A stretch of DNA of 64,000 bases from the NCBI GenBank assembly GCA_949841595.1, contig CATKZB010000006.1, positions 1-64,000 of the forward strand, in the 5' to 3' direction. Position 1 is the stretch's first letter, and each line of letters starts with the position of its first letter. Under the pieces are notes generated by a model. The model ran no database searches, had not been told where the DNA came from, and saw only the letters and a program-made list of their open reading frames with translations. Shown piece after piece: positions 33,436 to 42,124 of the stretch. The translations under genes were made by a program, and so were the position numbers. This DNA comes from an uncultured Christensenella sp. GTDB taxonomy: Bacteria; Bacillota; Clostridia; Christensenellales; UBA1242.

Positions 33436-33960
33436 TTATTTATCTTTATTGCCACAAAATTTTAGAAAATCAAACAAACATTGGTAAGTTTCATCTCTTT
33501 CCACAACTTTCTTTTTCTCAATCATTTTTGCAAGTTCGGTCATGCTAACCATTCTGACTTGTTGAACTTCGCTTGCTTGAATTTGAATCTTTGAAATGTC
33601 TATTTTTTGTTTTCTTAGAATGAAAAAATCATAATACTGTCTATCAAAATGGCTTTCATTTACAAATTGTTCTTTTCTATATGAAAACATATAGCGCAGT
33701 TCTTGCTCTTTTATCTTCAAACCTATTTCTTCTCTGATTTCACGACAAGCTGCTGACAAACTATCTTGACCAGAAGAAATATGCCCCGTAACTGAGATAT
33801 CCCACATGTTTGGATTTTTATCTTTATTTTTGCTTCGCTGTTGCATTAAGATGTTATTGTCTTTATCCAATATTGCCACAACCACAATTCTATGCCACAG
33901 CCCCTGTTTATGAATTTGACTTCTCGCAAATTCCCCCCCCCGTTTTGATTCCGTTTTCAT
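33436..33960 (-). CDS. NUDIX hydrolase, N-terminus out of frame at a G9 tract
   Basis: This frame of 174 codons holds a complete NUDIX box (GHISSGQDSLSAACREIREEIGL) and the QIHKQGLWHR segment of IPP-isomerase-like NUDIX proteins. The natural start is almost certainly upstream at 33985: it has AAGGGG before an ATG encoding MEELIDILDENGIKTG, the usual N-terminus of this family, and lies 15 nt from the preceding gene. That segment is in another frame and joins the rest only if the G tract at 33933-33941 (coding strand) had 8 rather than 9 G. As read, expression would need slippage or the internal ATG at 33960. Phase variation, mutation and sequencing error are all possible. Confidence 0.85.
   Translation of the reverse strand: MKTESKRGGEFARSQIHKQGLWHRIVVVAILDKDNNILMQQRSKNKDKNPNMWDISVTGHISSGQDSLSAACREIREEIGLKIKEQELRYMFSYRKEQFVNESHFDRQYYDFFILRKQKIDISKIQIQASEVQQVRMVSMTELAKMIEKKKVVERDETYQCLFDFLKFCGNKDK
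33933..33941 (-). repeat. homopolymeric G9 tract, possible phase-variation site
   Basis: Nine consecutive G on the coding strand, 45 nt into the NUDIX gene, exactly where the reading frame breaks. Long G runs are rare in this AT-rich DNA. Confidence 0.85.
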
Positions 33961-34000
33961 CTAATATATCAATTAATTCTTCCATTTCCCCTTCCTTTCT

Positions 34001-35221
34001 CTATTTACATTCCCCACCAACTGAATAATGTGTTGGTTTAAACTCTGTGATTTCTGAAGCTTTTATCCTTTTGATTATATTATCACAATTTATGTTGTTT
34101 ATAAAAAAGAAATAATAATGATCTAAATTTTTCTGCATAACTTCATATTCCTTTGCAGAAATTTCAAAATAAACTTTATCTTTATAATCTCTTGATGTCG
34201 ATTTAACTTCAACTAAAATTTCATTGCCATTTTTGTCTTTATAACTGAAATCAAAACCTTTTGAATCATCACGAATTTTGTCATCCAAGCACCAAGCTTT
34301 TAAATCCGAAATCTTCATGTCAGTCTCATGCTCTTTTAAATAGTCCCAAACAATCTGTTCTCCCTGTTTTCCAATAACACGTTTTTTCTCTTCATTTGCA
34401 TTATTAATAATGATAGGTTTGTTTGATTTTCTTTTTATTGCAGACTTATCACTTTTCGATTTAACAGTAACATCTATCAATTTATAAGCTTTGATATTCT
34501 TATCAGCAGATTTGTTTTTCAACAAACTTCTGTAACCTAAATCATTATAAATAAAAGACATAAAAATATATGGACTGACTTTCTTATCAAGTTCGAGTTT
34601 TTTATAAAAATCAAAAAGTTTGATTCTTTTATATATTCTTTCTTCAGTCGAATTAAATGGAATTGCAAACGCAGTCAATATTATGTCTAAGTCTTTTTCA
34701 CCATAAATAGGTATTTGATTTTCTGAATCATATAAAAACGCTATCTTGTTTTTCACCATTTCATTAATTGGATTTTTACAAAAGCCTTCATAATTTTTGT
34801 TTTTGATATCTTTAATCAATGAAGCAAGATGTTTTTTGATGTTTTCAAAAATTTCTTCAACTTCACTTCCAAAACCTTTACGATACTTAGTTCTTCTGTC
34901 TCCAAATTTAAATTGCTTTTCTTTCTTATCATAATAAAGCACAAACTTTTGGTAAGCATTAGTTCGTCCAGAAATTGCACCATAATTAAGCAGTTTTTCA
35001 ACATAATAACAAAAAGACTTTCGGCTGTTTTCCAACCCTAAACAATAATCTTCTTTGGTCATGGTTTTGATTTTTTCTTTCGTGAACAAATTTAAAAACT
35101 TATTTAAAGCCTTTCTTAACCTTTTTTCTTCTTTCAGCTTTTCTTTATACTCATTTGAAATTAAATAAGCGTCCAATTTTTCAAATAATGAACCAACATA
35201 CAAAACATTATCTTCCATCAT
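34001..35221 (-). CDS. hypothetical protein with DUF3883-like nuclease-fold C-terminus
   Basis: This 406-residue protein has an unrecognised helical N-terminal region (about 1-290) and a C-terminal domain (about 300-395). That domain contains GKQGEQIVWDYLKEH, DSKGFDFSYKDKNGNEILVEVKSTS and YFEISAKEYEVM, the layout of DUF3883/restriction-endonuclease-fold domains (E..D..E-x-K). DUF3883 domains often occur in DNA-conflict and defence proteins. The start is the double ATG at 35221/35218, with AGAGG about 12 nt upstream. First gene of the NUDIX-GT14 operon, an odd combination. Confidence 0.7.
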   Translation of the reverse strand: MMEDNVLYVGSLFEKLDAYLISNEYKEKLKEEKRLRKALNKFLNLFTKEKIKTMTKEDYCLGLENSRKSFCYYVEKLLNYGAISGRTNAYQKFVLYYDKKEKQFKFGDRRTKYRKGFGSEVEEIFENIKKHLASLIKDIKNKNYEGFCKNPINEMVKNKIAFLYDSENQIPIYGEKDLDIILTAFAIPFNSTEERIYKRIKLFDFYKKLELDKKVSPYIFMSFIYNDLGYRSLLKNKSADKNIKAYKLIDVTVKSKSDKSAIKRKSNKPIIINNANEEKKRVIGKQGEQIVWDYLKEHETDMKISDLKAWCLDDKIRDDSKGFDFSYKDKNGNEILVEVKSTSRDYKDKVYFEISAKEYEVMQKNLDHYYFFFINNINCDNIIKRIKASEITEFKPTHYSVGGECK

Positions 35222-35294
35222 AATTATGATAAACCTCTGTATACATTGTATCACAACATATAAAAAAATCATAATGCTTTACATATTACTTCAA

Positions 35295-36140
35295 TTATTT
35301 TAACCCTTTATAAAAATCTATAAAGTTTTGGTAAAAAATTTTCTTTATCTGTTTCTCAGTAAAACCGGTCTCTTTCAAAGCTTTCCACAATTTGCTAAAA
35401 TCACAATAGTCTGAGATTCCATCTGGATAATTTTCGATTCCATAAAAATCAGAGCCTATTCCCAAATTATCAAAACCCCAGTGTGAGGTGAAATATTTTA
35501 TATTTTCAACTATATCAGAAACTTGAAATGCAGTTTTGTTGTTAGGGGCTTTTATGCATTTATCATAAAAAAATAAGCCCACAAATCCATTGGATTGAAC
35601 TATAAAATCAATCTGCTTGTCTGTGAGATTACGTTTATGTCTTTTGACGCCATAAAACCCTGTATGTGAACAATAAATATGATTTTGCAACACCTTCGTC
35701 ACCTGCCAAAAACTTTCTCTGTTTAGATGAGCAACGTCAATCACAATATTTGCATTGGCAAGTTCATTTAAACATCTTCTTCCCCATTCTGTTAATCCTG
35801 CCTCACTTTTGCTCCCACCAGCCAAAACATTCTCATTATTCCAAGTCAGTGAGCACGAAAACGGTTTAAGTTGTTTTAAAAACTCCAATTTACTTTCATC
35901 TTTCACCCACCATAAGTCTTCAATATGAACAAGGTAATTTTTGTCTAGTCTTTTGAGCAAATTTGTCCTTTCCATAAGCTCTTTTACGATTAAATTTTCT
36001 TTTCGCTCAGTACTCCAATAAGATGCACAGATTTTTTCAACATTATTGTTTTTACATCTCTTAATATAACCTTTTATTTCTTCCAAAGAGAGTTCTGTCA
36101 AAAAATCATTATGGGTATCACAAATTTTTATCTGTTTCAT
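35295..36140 (-). CDS. M19-type (renal dipeptidase family) peptidase
   Basis: This 281-residue protein shows the M19 membrane-dipeptidase metal-site motifs in order: ICDTHNDFL near the N-terminus, VIDVAHLNRESFW, YCSHTGFYGVKRHKRN and LGIGSDFYGIE. Such enzymes hydrolyse dipeptides using a two-zinc centre. It is shorter than typical members (about 310-400) but all motifs are present. No signal peptide is seen. The ATG at 36140 is chosen as the first Met before the conserved core. It lacks a ribosome site. Confidence 0.88.
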   Translation of the reverse strand: MKQIKICDTHNDFLTELSLEEIKGYIKRCKNNNVEKICASYWSTERKENLIVKELMERTNLLKRLDKNYLVHIEDLWWVKDESKLEFLKQLKPFSCSLTWNNENVLAGGSKSEAGLTEWGRRCLNELANANIVIDVAHLNRESFWQVTKVLQNHIYCSHTGFYGVKRHKRNLTDKQIDFIVQSNGFVGLFFYDKCIKAPNNKTAFQVSDIVENIKYFTSHWGFDNLGIGSDFYGIENYPDGISDYCDFSKLWKALKETGFTEKQIKKIFYQNFIDFYKGLK

Positions 36141-36267
36141 GTTAATTAATATGAGTTTGGTTGCAAAGTTGTCTTTCTTTAAAATCAAAAATTCAACTTT
36201 GATTGACTATCTCTAAATAATTTGTTATATTATTTTTATATAACAATTTTGAAACAAAGGAAAAGAT

Positions 36268-37134
36268 ATGAAAAAAGATTATTCAGTTTTTAAAAAGTCA
36301 AAAAATGAACAAAACAGGCTTGATTTACAAAATATATATGGAAACGCATACACGGAGAATGTAATAAAATCAGTTTTTGCAAATCTGAAAAACGATTTAG
36401 TTGTTTTTGACCTTGGCTGTTTCAATGGTTCTTCAACAAAATCTTTCTTTAAAAATTTTGAATCTCAATGCAAAAGAATCATTGGCATGGACTTTGTGGA
36501 AAATGCAATTGAAGAGGCAAACAAAGAGACAAGAAACGAAAAATATAAATTTGTCTTTGCAGACCTGGAGTCACCTAAACTAAAGAATCAACTCAAAAAC
36601 TGTTTAAAGGAAGAGAATAAAAAACATTTGGATGTTGTGTTCATTTCATATGTGATGCTTCATTTGAAAAATCCACAGAAATTACTTGAAACTCTCGCAA
36701 GTCTTTCAGACGAAAACACTGTGGTTATAATTAAGGACACAGAAGATTCCTTGAAAGTTTGTCATCCTCACAACGAAATCTTGCAAGAAGAAATTGAACT
36801 TTATTCAAAAATAAGAAACATGACTCGTTATAGTGACAGATTTATTGGCAGAAAGCTTCCAAAAATGCTTGTGGATGCAGGGTTTAGAAATGTTCAAAGT
36901 TTTGAACCAAAGACAACAACTCTTGGAAGACCCCTAGAGCAACGTAAAGATTTATATAAAATATTATTTTCTTTTAGAGAAAATCCGAAATTCCCAGAAT
37001 CCGAAAATAATCAAGAAGAATATAAACAACTTTGCAAAAGAAACAAAGAACTTCTTGCACAACTTAAACTTCTTTTTGAGTCAGAAGACTTCTTTTTCAT
37101 TCAATTCACGTTTGTTTTTGTTGCAAAAAAATAG
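36268..37134 (+). CDS. class I SAM-dependent methyltransferase
   Basis: This 288-residue protein has motif I VVFDLGCFNGSSTKSF (near 46), the acidic motif II at IIGMDFVENAIEEA, an FADLES loop and motif IV DVVFISYVMLHLKNP, all typical of a Rossmann-fold methyltransferase. The small-molecule substrate is unknown. AAAGGAAAAG precedes the ATG. It is monocistronic and diverges from the M19 peptidase gene. Confidence 0.9.
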   Translation: MKKDYSVFKKSKNEQNRLDLQNIYGNAYTENVIKSVFANLKNDLVVFDLGCFNGSSTKSFFKNFESQCKRIIGMDFVENAIEEANKETRNEKYKFVFADLESPKLKNQLKNCLKEENKKHLDVVFISYVMLHLKNPQKLLETLASLSDENTVVIIKDTEDSLKVCHPHNEILQEEIELYSKIRNMTRYSDRFIGRKLPKMLVDAGFRNVQSFEPKTTTLGRPLEQRKDLYKILFSFRENPKFPESENNQEEYKQLCKRNKELLAQLKLLFESEDFFFIQFTFVFVAKK

Positions 37135-37154
37135 AGAGTTTATTACTCTCTATT
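37130..37154. terminator. bidirectional terminator
   Basis: AATAGAGAGT/ACTCTCTATT stem with a 5-nt loop between converging genes, with T-run on the plus strand and A/T-run on the other. Confidence 0.85.
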
Positions 37155-37481
37155 TTTATCAATGTCCTTTTTTACAGGTATTTCAAGATAATACTTAATT
37201 CCAAAGTATGGAGCAATTAAAAGTGGCAAAACAATGCCATGTAATCCAATGCGAACACCTGCTCTAAAACCTTCTTCAAAACTCATATCTTTAAGCTTTA
37301 AGAAATCATATCTGAAAGCAGGAATGAGCAATGATGCCCAAATGCATACCAGCATGCATGAAATTATCTTATGTGCATTCCATGCCAAAGATTTGTCCAA
37401 AGCAAAAAACAAAATGACAATGCCTGTCAAGATTATTGAAAAAATAGCAATTATTGTTTTAACATAAGGTTTTTCTATCAT
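37143..37481 (-). CDS. small three-helix membrane protein
   Basis: This 112-residue protein has hydrophobic segments at about 8-28, 37-56 and 75-97 and ends in a charged tail (PVKKDIDKNRE). A conserved-looking loop (FLKLKDMSFEEGFRAGVRIG) lies between helices 2 and 3. No family is recognised. It stands alone. Confidence 0.65.
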   Translation of the reverse strand: MIEKPYVKTIIAIFSIILTGIVILFFALDKSLAWNAHKIISCMLVCIWASLLIPAFRYDFLKLKDMSFEEGFRAGVRIGLHGIVLPLLIAPYFGIKYYLEIPVKKDIDKNRE

Positions 37482-37591
37482 ATTTTAAACTCTTTTTAAT
37501 TTTAAATTGCAAAGGTGTAAATTTTTTCAGTCATCAATTCATTTTCTAACATACTTTCTCCTTAGTCTTGCCATTTATAAGTTTTATCAGT

Positions 37592-38101
37592 TTAAAAACC
37601 AAATTCTTTGGCATACTCAACTGTTCCACATACTTTATAGGCACCATTACACAACTTTTTAGCCATATAGTTTTTGTCGTCAACTTCAAAAGGAGCTTTT
37701 ATATCCCATTTTGACGCAGCGCTATATCCAAATTTAGGATAATAATTTTCACTCCCTAAAACCACAGAAAAATGATATCCAAACTCTTTTGCAATTTTAT
37801 GACCTTCTTTTATTAATGCTTTGCCGACTCCTTTTCTTTGAAATTCTGGCAACACTGCCAAAGGGGCAAGAGCAAGTTCTTCATCTTTTCCTATTTTAAT
37901 TTTTGTAAAGAGAATATAACCAATTATTATATTATCTTCAACAGCAACAAGTGACAATTTTTTAATAAAATTTTCACTGCTTCTCAAAGCTTCAACCAAA
38001 AGATGCTCGCTTCCGTCACTATGCTCTGCATTCTCAAATGCTTTCTTCACAACATTTTTAATTTCTTCTATTTCTTGATCATTATCTTCTCTTATAATCA
38101 T
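37592..38101 (-). CDS. GNAT-family N-acetyltransferase (YhbS-like)
   Basis: This 169-residue protein has the GNAT acetyl-CoA-binding motif LAPLAVLPEFQRKGVGKALIKEGHKIAKEFGY and the YhbS-type continuation VVLGSENYYPKFGYSAASKWDIKAPFEV. The substrate is unknown. I use the ATG at 38101, which has AAAAGGT 7 nt upstream; a longer frame to 38230 would overlap the upstream gene. It follows that gene in the same direction. Confidence 0.9.
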   Translation of the reverse strand: MIIREDNDQEIEEIKNVVKKAFENAEHSDGSEHLLVEALRSSENFIKKLSLVAVEDNIIIGYILFTKIKIGKDEELALAPLAVLPEFQRKGVGKALIKEGHKIAKEFGYHFSVVLGSENYYPKFGYSAASKWDIKAPFEVDDKNYMAKKLCNGAYKVCGTVEYAKEFGF

Positions 38102-38205
38102 TATTTTACCTTTTAAAAATTTTGTTTGCCGAATCGGCTTATCAACAAACTCCATCGTTAGATATTTACTCTGTTTTGATTTTACAATTAAAGAACTTTG
38201 TAATC

Positions 38206-38724
38206 TCAATTCTTTAAAAAAATTTGCCAAAAATTTTCTTTATTATTTATTTCATCATCACTTAAGGATTTGACACATTTTACTATTTCGGCTATCATCA
38301 TTTTCCTTTTTGTCTCATCAATATTTTCGTATCTCATTAATACAAATTCGCCTGTTGATTCGTATTTCATTAATTCATCATAAACATCTGGAATAAATTC
38401 TCTACCCACTACATTAACATCTTGCGATACTCTATAACAATGCTGATGACCACATCTTAGATTTTGTGATATAGGCTTAAATTCTTTTTCTTCCAATGTA
38501 TAAATATAAGCACTCTTGCCCTTGGTCATCTTTTCAAAAAGTTTTGGCTTCAATTCCCAGAAATATTCTTTACCATTCATCGAAGAAAAGAGATTTGGAA
38601 AACATCTTCCTGCATATGTCAAGGCAACAAGCCTACTGGATGTTGCGTAAACAAAGCCATCTTTTGTATGATTAGCATTTAGTTGTTTAATATTTGGATC
38701 TTTGCTTCCATGATAAAATTTCAT
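38206..38724 (-). CDS. hypothetical protein with ART-like motif
   Basis: This 172-residue protein begins MKFYHGSKDPNIKQL and continues GFVYATSSRLVALTYAGR. That HGS...VYATS pattern resembles the first half of ADP-ribosyltransferase-like folds. It also recalls the HGT...VYYAT segment of the 656-residue protein at 29.1-31.1 kb. No catalytic Glu can be assigned with confidence. GGGAGA lies 5 nt before the ATG at 38724. Function unknown. Confidence 0.6.
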   Translation of the reverse strand: MKFYHGSKDPNIKQLNANHTKDGFVYATSSRLVALTYAGRCFPNLFSSMNGKEYFWELKPKLFEKMTKGKSAYIYTLEEKEFKPISQNLRCGHQHCYRVSQDVNVVGREFIPDVYDELMKYESTGEFVLMRYENIDETKRKMMIAEIVKCVKSLSDDEINNKENFWQIFLKN

Positions 38725-38814
38725 ATTTTCTCCCAAAAATCTTGTATTTAATTATCTTGGCAAATCAATTTAATTTTGATATTAAGTCAGGTTTTTGATT
38801 TTGAGAAACTAAAG

Positions 38815-39606
38815 TTATAATTTTTTGCCTATATACAACATATGAGAACTAACACCTTGCATATCTTTTCGCTCGCAGGTCTTAAAATGATAATCTAAAA
38901 GCATCTCATATTTTTCATCTGAAAGTTGATCAACATAATCTCTCATTTCGTTAAACAAACTGTCAGTCGCAACATCTTTCAAATGCTTTATTGATAAATT
39001 TTTAAATTGTTTTTTAAAATCTTCAATAAAATATGATGAAAATATTTCTTCTGGAACATCTTTAATTGCTCCATTATCCATTATCGCATATTGCAATTTA
39101 TCAATATAACCATTACGCACGCCATATGCCCAAACAATTGATGCATGGGTTAAGTAGGCAAACATTACAATTCCATTGTTTTTACAAATTCTTAATACTT
39201 CTTTGATTGCTTGCATTTTATCTTTTTCATTGAAGAGGTGATACATAGGACCAAAAGACAAAACCATATCAAATGAATTGTCTGCAAATTTGGTTAAATC
39301 CAAAGCATCTCCTTGCATTGCATGAAGATTTTTAATTCCCTTGCCATTTTGTTTCAGAACATTAAGATTCCTTTTTACCAACTCGACTGCAGTTACATCA
39401 TACCCTTTTTTCGCAAGTTCAATTGAATATGCCCCTGTCCCGGCTCCAAGTTCAATAATCTTCATTCCTTTTTGAAGATATTTTTCAATATATTTCATTG
39501 TGGTAAGATATTCGACTCTTTGATGTTTTGAAAGGAACCTTTCTTCCTCCGTATAACTTTCATATTTATCTTTAATTATTGCTTCATATTTATTAACCTT
39601 GCTCAT
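38815..39606 (-). CDS. class I SAM-dependent methyltransferase
   Basis: This 263-residue protein has motif I MKIIELGAGTGAYSIELAKKGYDVTAVEL, motif III HAMQGDALDL and motif IV SFDMVLSFGPMYHLF. It is a small-molecule methyltransferase of the UbiE/Methyltransf_11-25 type; the substrate is unknown. It stands alone and is not closely similar to the methyltransferase at 36.3 kb. Confidence 0.9.
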   Translation of the reverse strand: MSKVNKYEAIIKDKYESYTEEERFLSKHQRVEYLTTMKYIEKYLQKGMKIIELGAGTGAYSIELAKKGYDVTAVELVKRNLNVLKQNGKGIKNLHAMQGDALDLTKFADNSFDMVLSFGPMYHLFNEKDKMQAIKEVLRICKNNGIVMFAYLTHASIVWAYGVRNGYIDKLQYAIMDNGAIKDVPEEIFSSYFIEDFKKQFKNLSIKHLKDVATDSLFNEMRDYVDQLSDEKYEMLLDYHFKTCERKDMQGVSSHMLYIGKKL

Positions 39607-40009
39607 GATTTATCCCCTTTTGTCTAGTTTAATACATTTTTCCCTAATTTGTTTTGTTTTTTTGATTATTTTTGATTTTTATCATGAATCAAAATTCTCT
39701 CCTCATCTTTTCTCTTAGTCCTATAACCAGTATTAAAATCAATCAAACTCCACTGCATACAGTATGATTTTGTCTTTCCTAAAAAAGACATTTTGTTGCA
39801 TATAGTTGTGTCAACTGACAACAAAGTCTCTTTTTTGATTATTTCAGTTTGATTTTGCGACACATAAATTTTATCATAAAAATCAAAAACAATCAAAATA
39901 AATCAAAAAATAATCAAACTTTGATTTTGCTACGAACTTTTGATTTTGCGAAAATCAAATTCTCAATACTTTTCATAAAGCAAGCTACTTTGAGCAATAC
40001 ATAGATTTT
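39607..40009. other. gene-free AT-rich gap with many TTTGAT/ATCAAA motifs
   Basis: No convincing gene lies in these 403 bp. A 76-codon minus frame (39666-39896) begins at a TTG without a ribosome site. The stretch 39650-39960 contains about a dozen copies of TTTGAT or ATCAAA in both orientations, several within TTTGATTTTGCG. It may be a decayed gene or a repeat-rich regulatory region. Confidence 0.5.
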
Positions 40010-40810
40010 TTAAATTAAAAAATCATAAATTATATATTTTTCTCTGTCATCGCCAAAGAAAAATTCTTTACATGTCAATATCTTATACAATAAATTTTTA
40101 ATGGTAATTTGCGTATTATCATCAAAAGTTTTATAATCAGATTTAAAAATACTCTCGCTTTGAATGTGAATCTCATTTCTTAGTTTTCGATTCTTATTTA
40201 ATTTTGCAAATATATCTGTTTCATCAAACTCAATATAATTATTATCACAGATTTTTTGTATCATTGCGTCAAGATTCATTGAAACTTCATATTTGTCAAC
40301 CTTTTCATAATATTCTACCTGTTTTTTCACCAACTTACCATCTAAATTTTCTAGTTTTGCATTTTCCATGTTTTCTGTTTTGAAAATTTTCCATTCCGAG
40401 TAACTGTAATTCCCGGTTTTCTTCAAGTAATATGTAAACAACCCCTCAATAATAGAAACCGCTGTTAAGATATAATTTTTATTTATCATCCTTCTAATAG
40501 GGTCTCTTAAATTTAATTCACTAAGTTGCTTTTGCAAATATTCTAGATATTGTAAATTATAAATAACATTTTCTTTTATTTTCTTGTTTAAGGTATTATC
40601 ACATGATATATATATTCTTTTTCCAAGATCATTTACTGATTTTGGTGTCCATCTCTCTTCACATGGTTTATCTTTTATTGCTATTATTGTTTCAAATGGA
40701 AGTTCGTTTTGCTCTACTACAAAATAATCCAACACCTTTTTCTTTAACTCTTTAGTTACCATTGATTTTGCAGTTTTTGCATCTAATGGCTTTATTGGTT
40801 TTAATTTCAT
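40010..40810 (-). CDS. HEPN-like protein, second gene of a putative two-gene conflict system
   Basis: This 266-residue protein has a helical core (about 108-135, MINKNYILTAVSIIEGLFTYYLKKTG) and, about 80 residues later, LNKNRKLRNEIHIQ with R211 and H215. Long helices ending in an RN-x-x-H-like motif are typical of HEPN ribonuclease domains (RiboL-PSP/MAE_28990-like) in toxin and abortive-infection proteins. Its ATG overlaps the stop of the 414-residue partner gene by 4 nt, so the two are translationally coupled. HEPN assignment is by eye. Confidence 0.55.
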   Translation of the reverse strand: MKLKPIKPLDAKTAKSMVTKELKKKVLDYFVVEQNELPFETIIAIKDKPCEERWTPKSVNDLGKRIYISCDNTLNKKIKENVIYNLQYLEYLQKQLSELNLRDPIRRMINKNYILTAVSIIEGLFTYYLKKTGNYSYSEWKIFKTENMENAKLENLDGKLVKKQVEYYEKVDKYEVSMNLDAMIQKICDNNYIEFDETDIFAKLNKNRKLRNEIHIQSESIFKSDYKTFDDNTQITIKNLLYKILTCKEFFFGDDREKYIIYDFLI

Positions 40811-42051
40811 TTAATAGATCCTCCGTTAGATTTATAGATTATTTTATTTCCATCTTGATGACATTTTTCTAAATAACAAGCAGTTTGTACCAACAATTTT
40901 ATTTCACCAAAGCTCATTGTTTGTACATCAATTTTTACATATTTTTTCGCAAATTCTTGTGAAAACCATTCTGCGCATTTTAATCCAAAATGAATGTTTC
41001 CATCTTTCACAATAGGATCTTTTGAATTTTCAAAATTTGTAAGATAAGAAAATATTTTTGATAAATGGTAATCACACATTTTATATGTTTGTTTAGGCCT
41101 ACAATTAAGAGCTTCTCGAAATTTGCTATATTGATTATTAACATCATCTATATCATCAATAGCATCACATAAAAAGTCGAGGTTTTTTATTAAATACTCT
41201 CTATACAATTCAACTGATTTTTCATTACTTTCATCTGTTAATTCACAAGACAAATATTCAATAGCTTCATCTATTTCATAGACATCACAATATCTTTCTA
41301 TTAAGATATTTTTTACTTCATTTAAGATATTTACAGGCGGCTGATTTCTGTCTATTTTTCTTTGTGACCAAATCTTTTTATATTTATCAATTTCATTTTT
41401 ACACCATATTGTAACTTGATTTACAAGTTCATACCGAGATTTAATATAATCTTTTAGCAATTTAAACGAAAAGACTAAATGCAATGAAACCTCATACTTG
41501 TTTGAATATACACAAACCCCCACATCGTCATCTCCGCCTCTAAGTTTTGATATATCCTTGTTAGCAATAACCCAGGGAGCGTATTGAACTTCCCCTTCTT
41601 CCATAAGACCATTTTTTATATGACGATCCGTTTTAAAAGGATGAGCAAAAGTTAACGCTCTAAAATATTCAAAAAACTTATCATCTGACGGAGAATTTAA
41701 TCGTGCCTTATAGAATGAATTTTCTTCTGGATAATTATTCTTTTCATATATACTTTTGAAATAAGCATTATCCTCACAATAAGGATATTGAATTCCAATC
41801 TCTGTATATAAACGAATCACAGCGTCTTTTATCATGCATGCAAATGTTAAAAAATTTATAAACATTTCTTCGCTTTCAGGATAATTTGAAATACTATTTA
41901 AATATTTTACGCTGCTGTCCAATCTGTCCATAACCACACATATCAAATTCCATTTATCTTTTAATTCTTTAGCCATATAAAAGATTGGTGAATCGTTAAT
42001 CGTTTCACGCATTTTATTTATTACAGAAATGTCTAAAAATTCTTTACTCAT
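40807..42051 (-). CDS. hypothetical partner of the HEPN-like gene
   Basis: This 414-residue, mostly helical protein is not recognised. Notable segments are FINFLTFACMIKDAVIRLY, FFEYFRALTFAHPFKTDRH and a late VKDGNIHFGLKCAEWFSQEF. The FxxAHPxxTDR-type motif occurs in hypothetical HEPN/Apea-like proteins. I start it at the ATG at 42051; the longer frame to 42150 runs into the transposase gene. It is coupled to the downstream HEPN-like gene. Confidence 0.55.
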   Translation of the reverse strand: MSKEFLDISVINKMRETINDSPIFYMAKELKDKWNLICVVMDRLDSSVKYLNSISNYPESEEMFINFLTFACMIKDAVIRLYTEIGIQYPYCEDNAYFKSIYEKNNYPEENSFYKARLNSPSDDKFFEYFRALTFAHPFKTDRHIKNGLMEEGEVQYAPWVIANKDISKLRGGDDDVGVCVYSNKYEVSLHLVFSFKLLKDYIKSRYELVNQVTIWCKNEIDKYKKIWSQRKIDRNQPPVNILNEVKNILIERYCDVYEIDEAIEYLSCELTDESNEKSVELYREYLIKNLDFLCDAIDDIDDVNNQYSKFREALNCRPKQTYKMCDYHLSKIFSYLTNFENSKDPIVKDGNIHFGLKCAEWFSQEFAKKYVKIDVQTMSFGEIKLLVQTACYLEKCHQDGNKIIYKSNGGSIK

Positions 42052-42124
42052 AACAATAATATAACATAAAACACATCCGTTTGTATCTCTTTTTTGATAT
42101 AATTTTTGAATTGGAGATATTAAA

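Noticed and set aside
39666..39896. 76-codon minus-strand frame
   Set aside because: TTG start, no ribosome site, made of the TTTGAT-rich repeat; no recognisable protein pattern.
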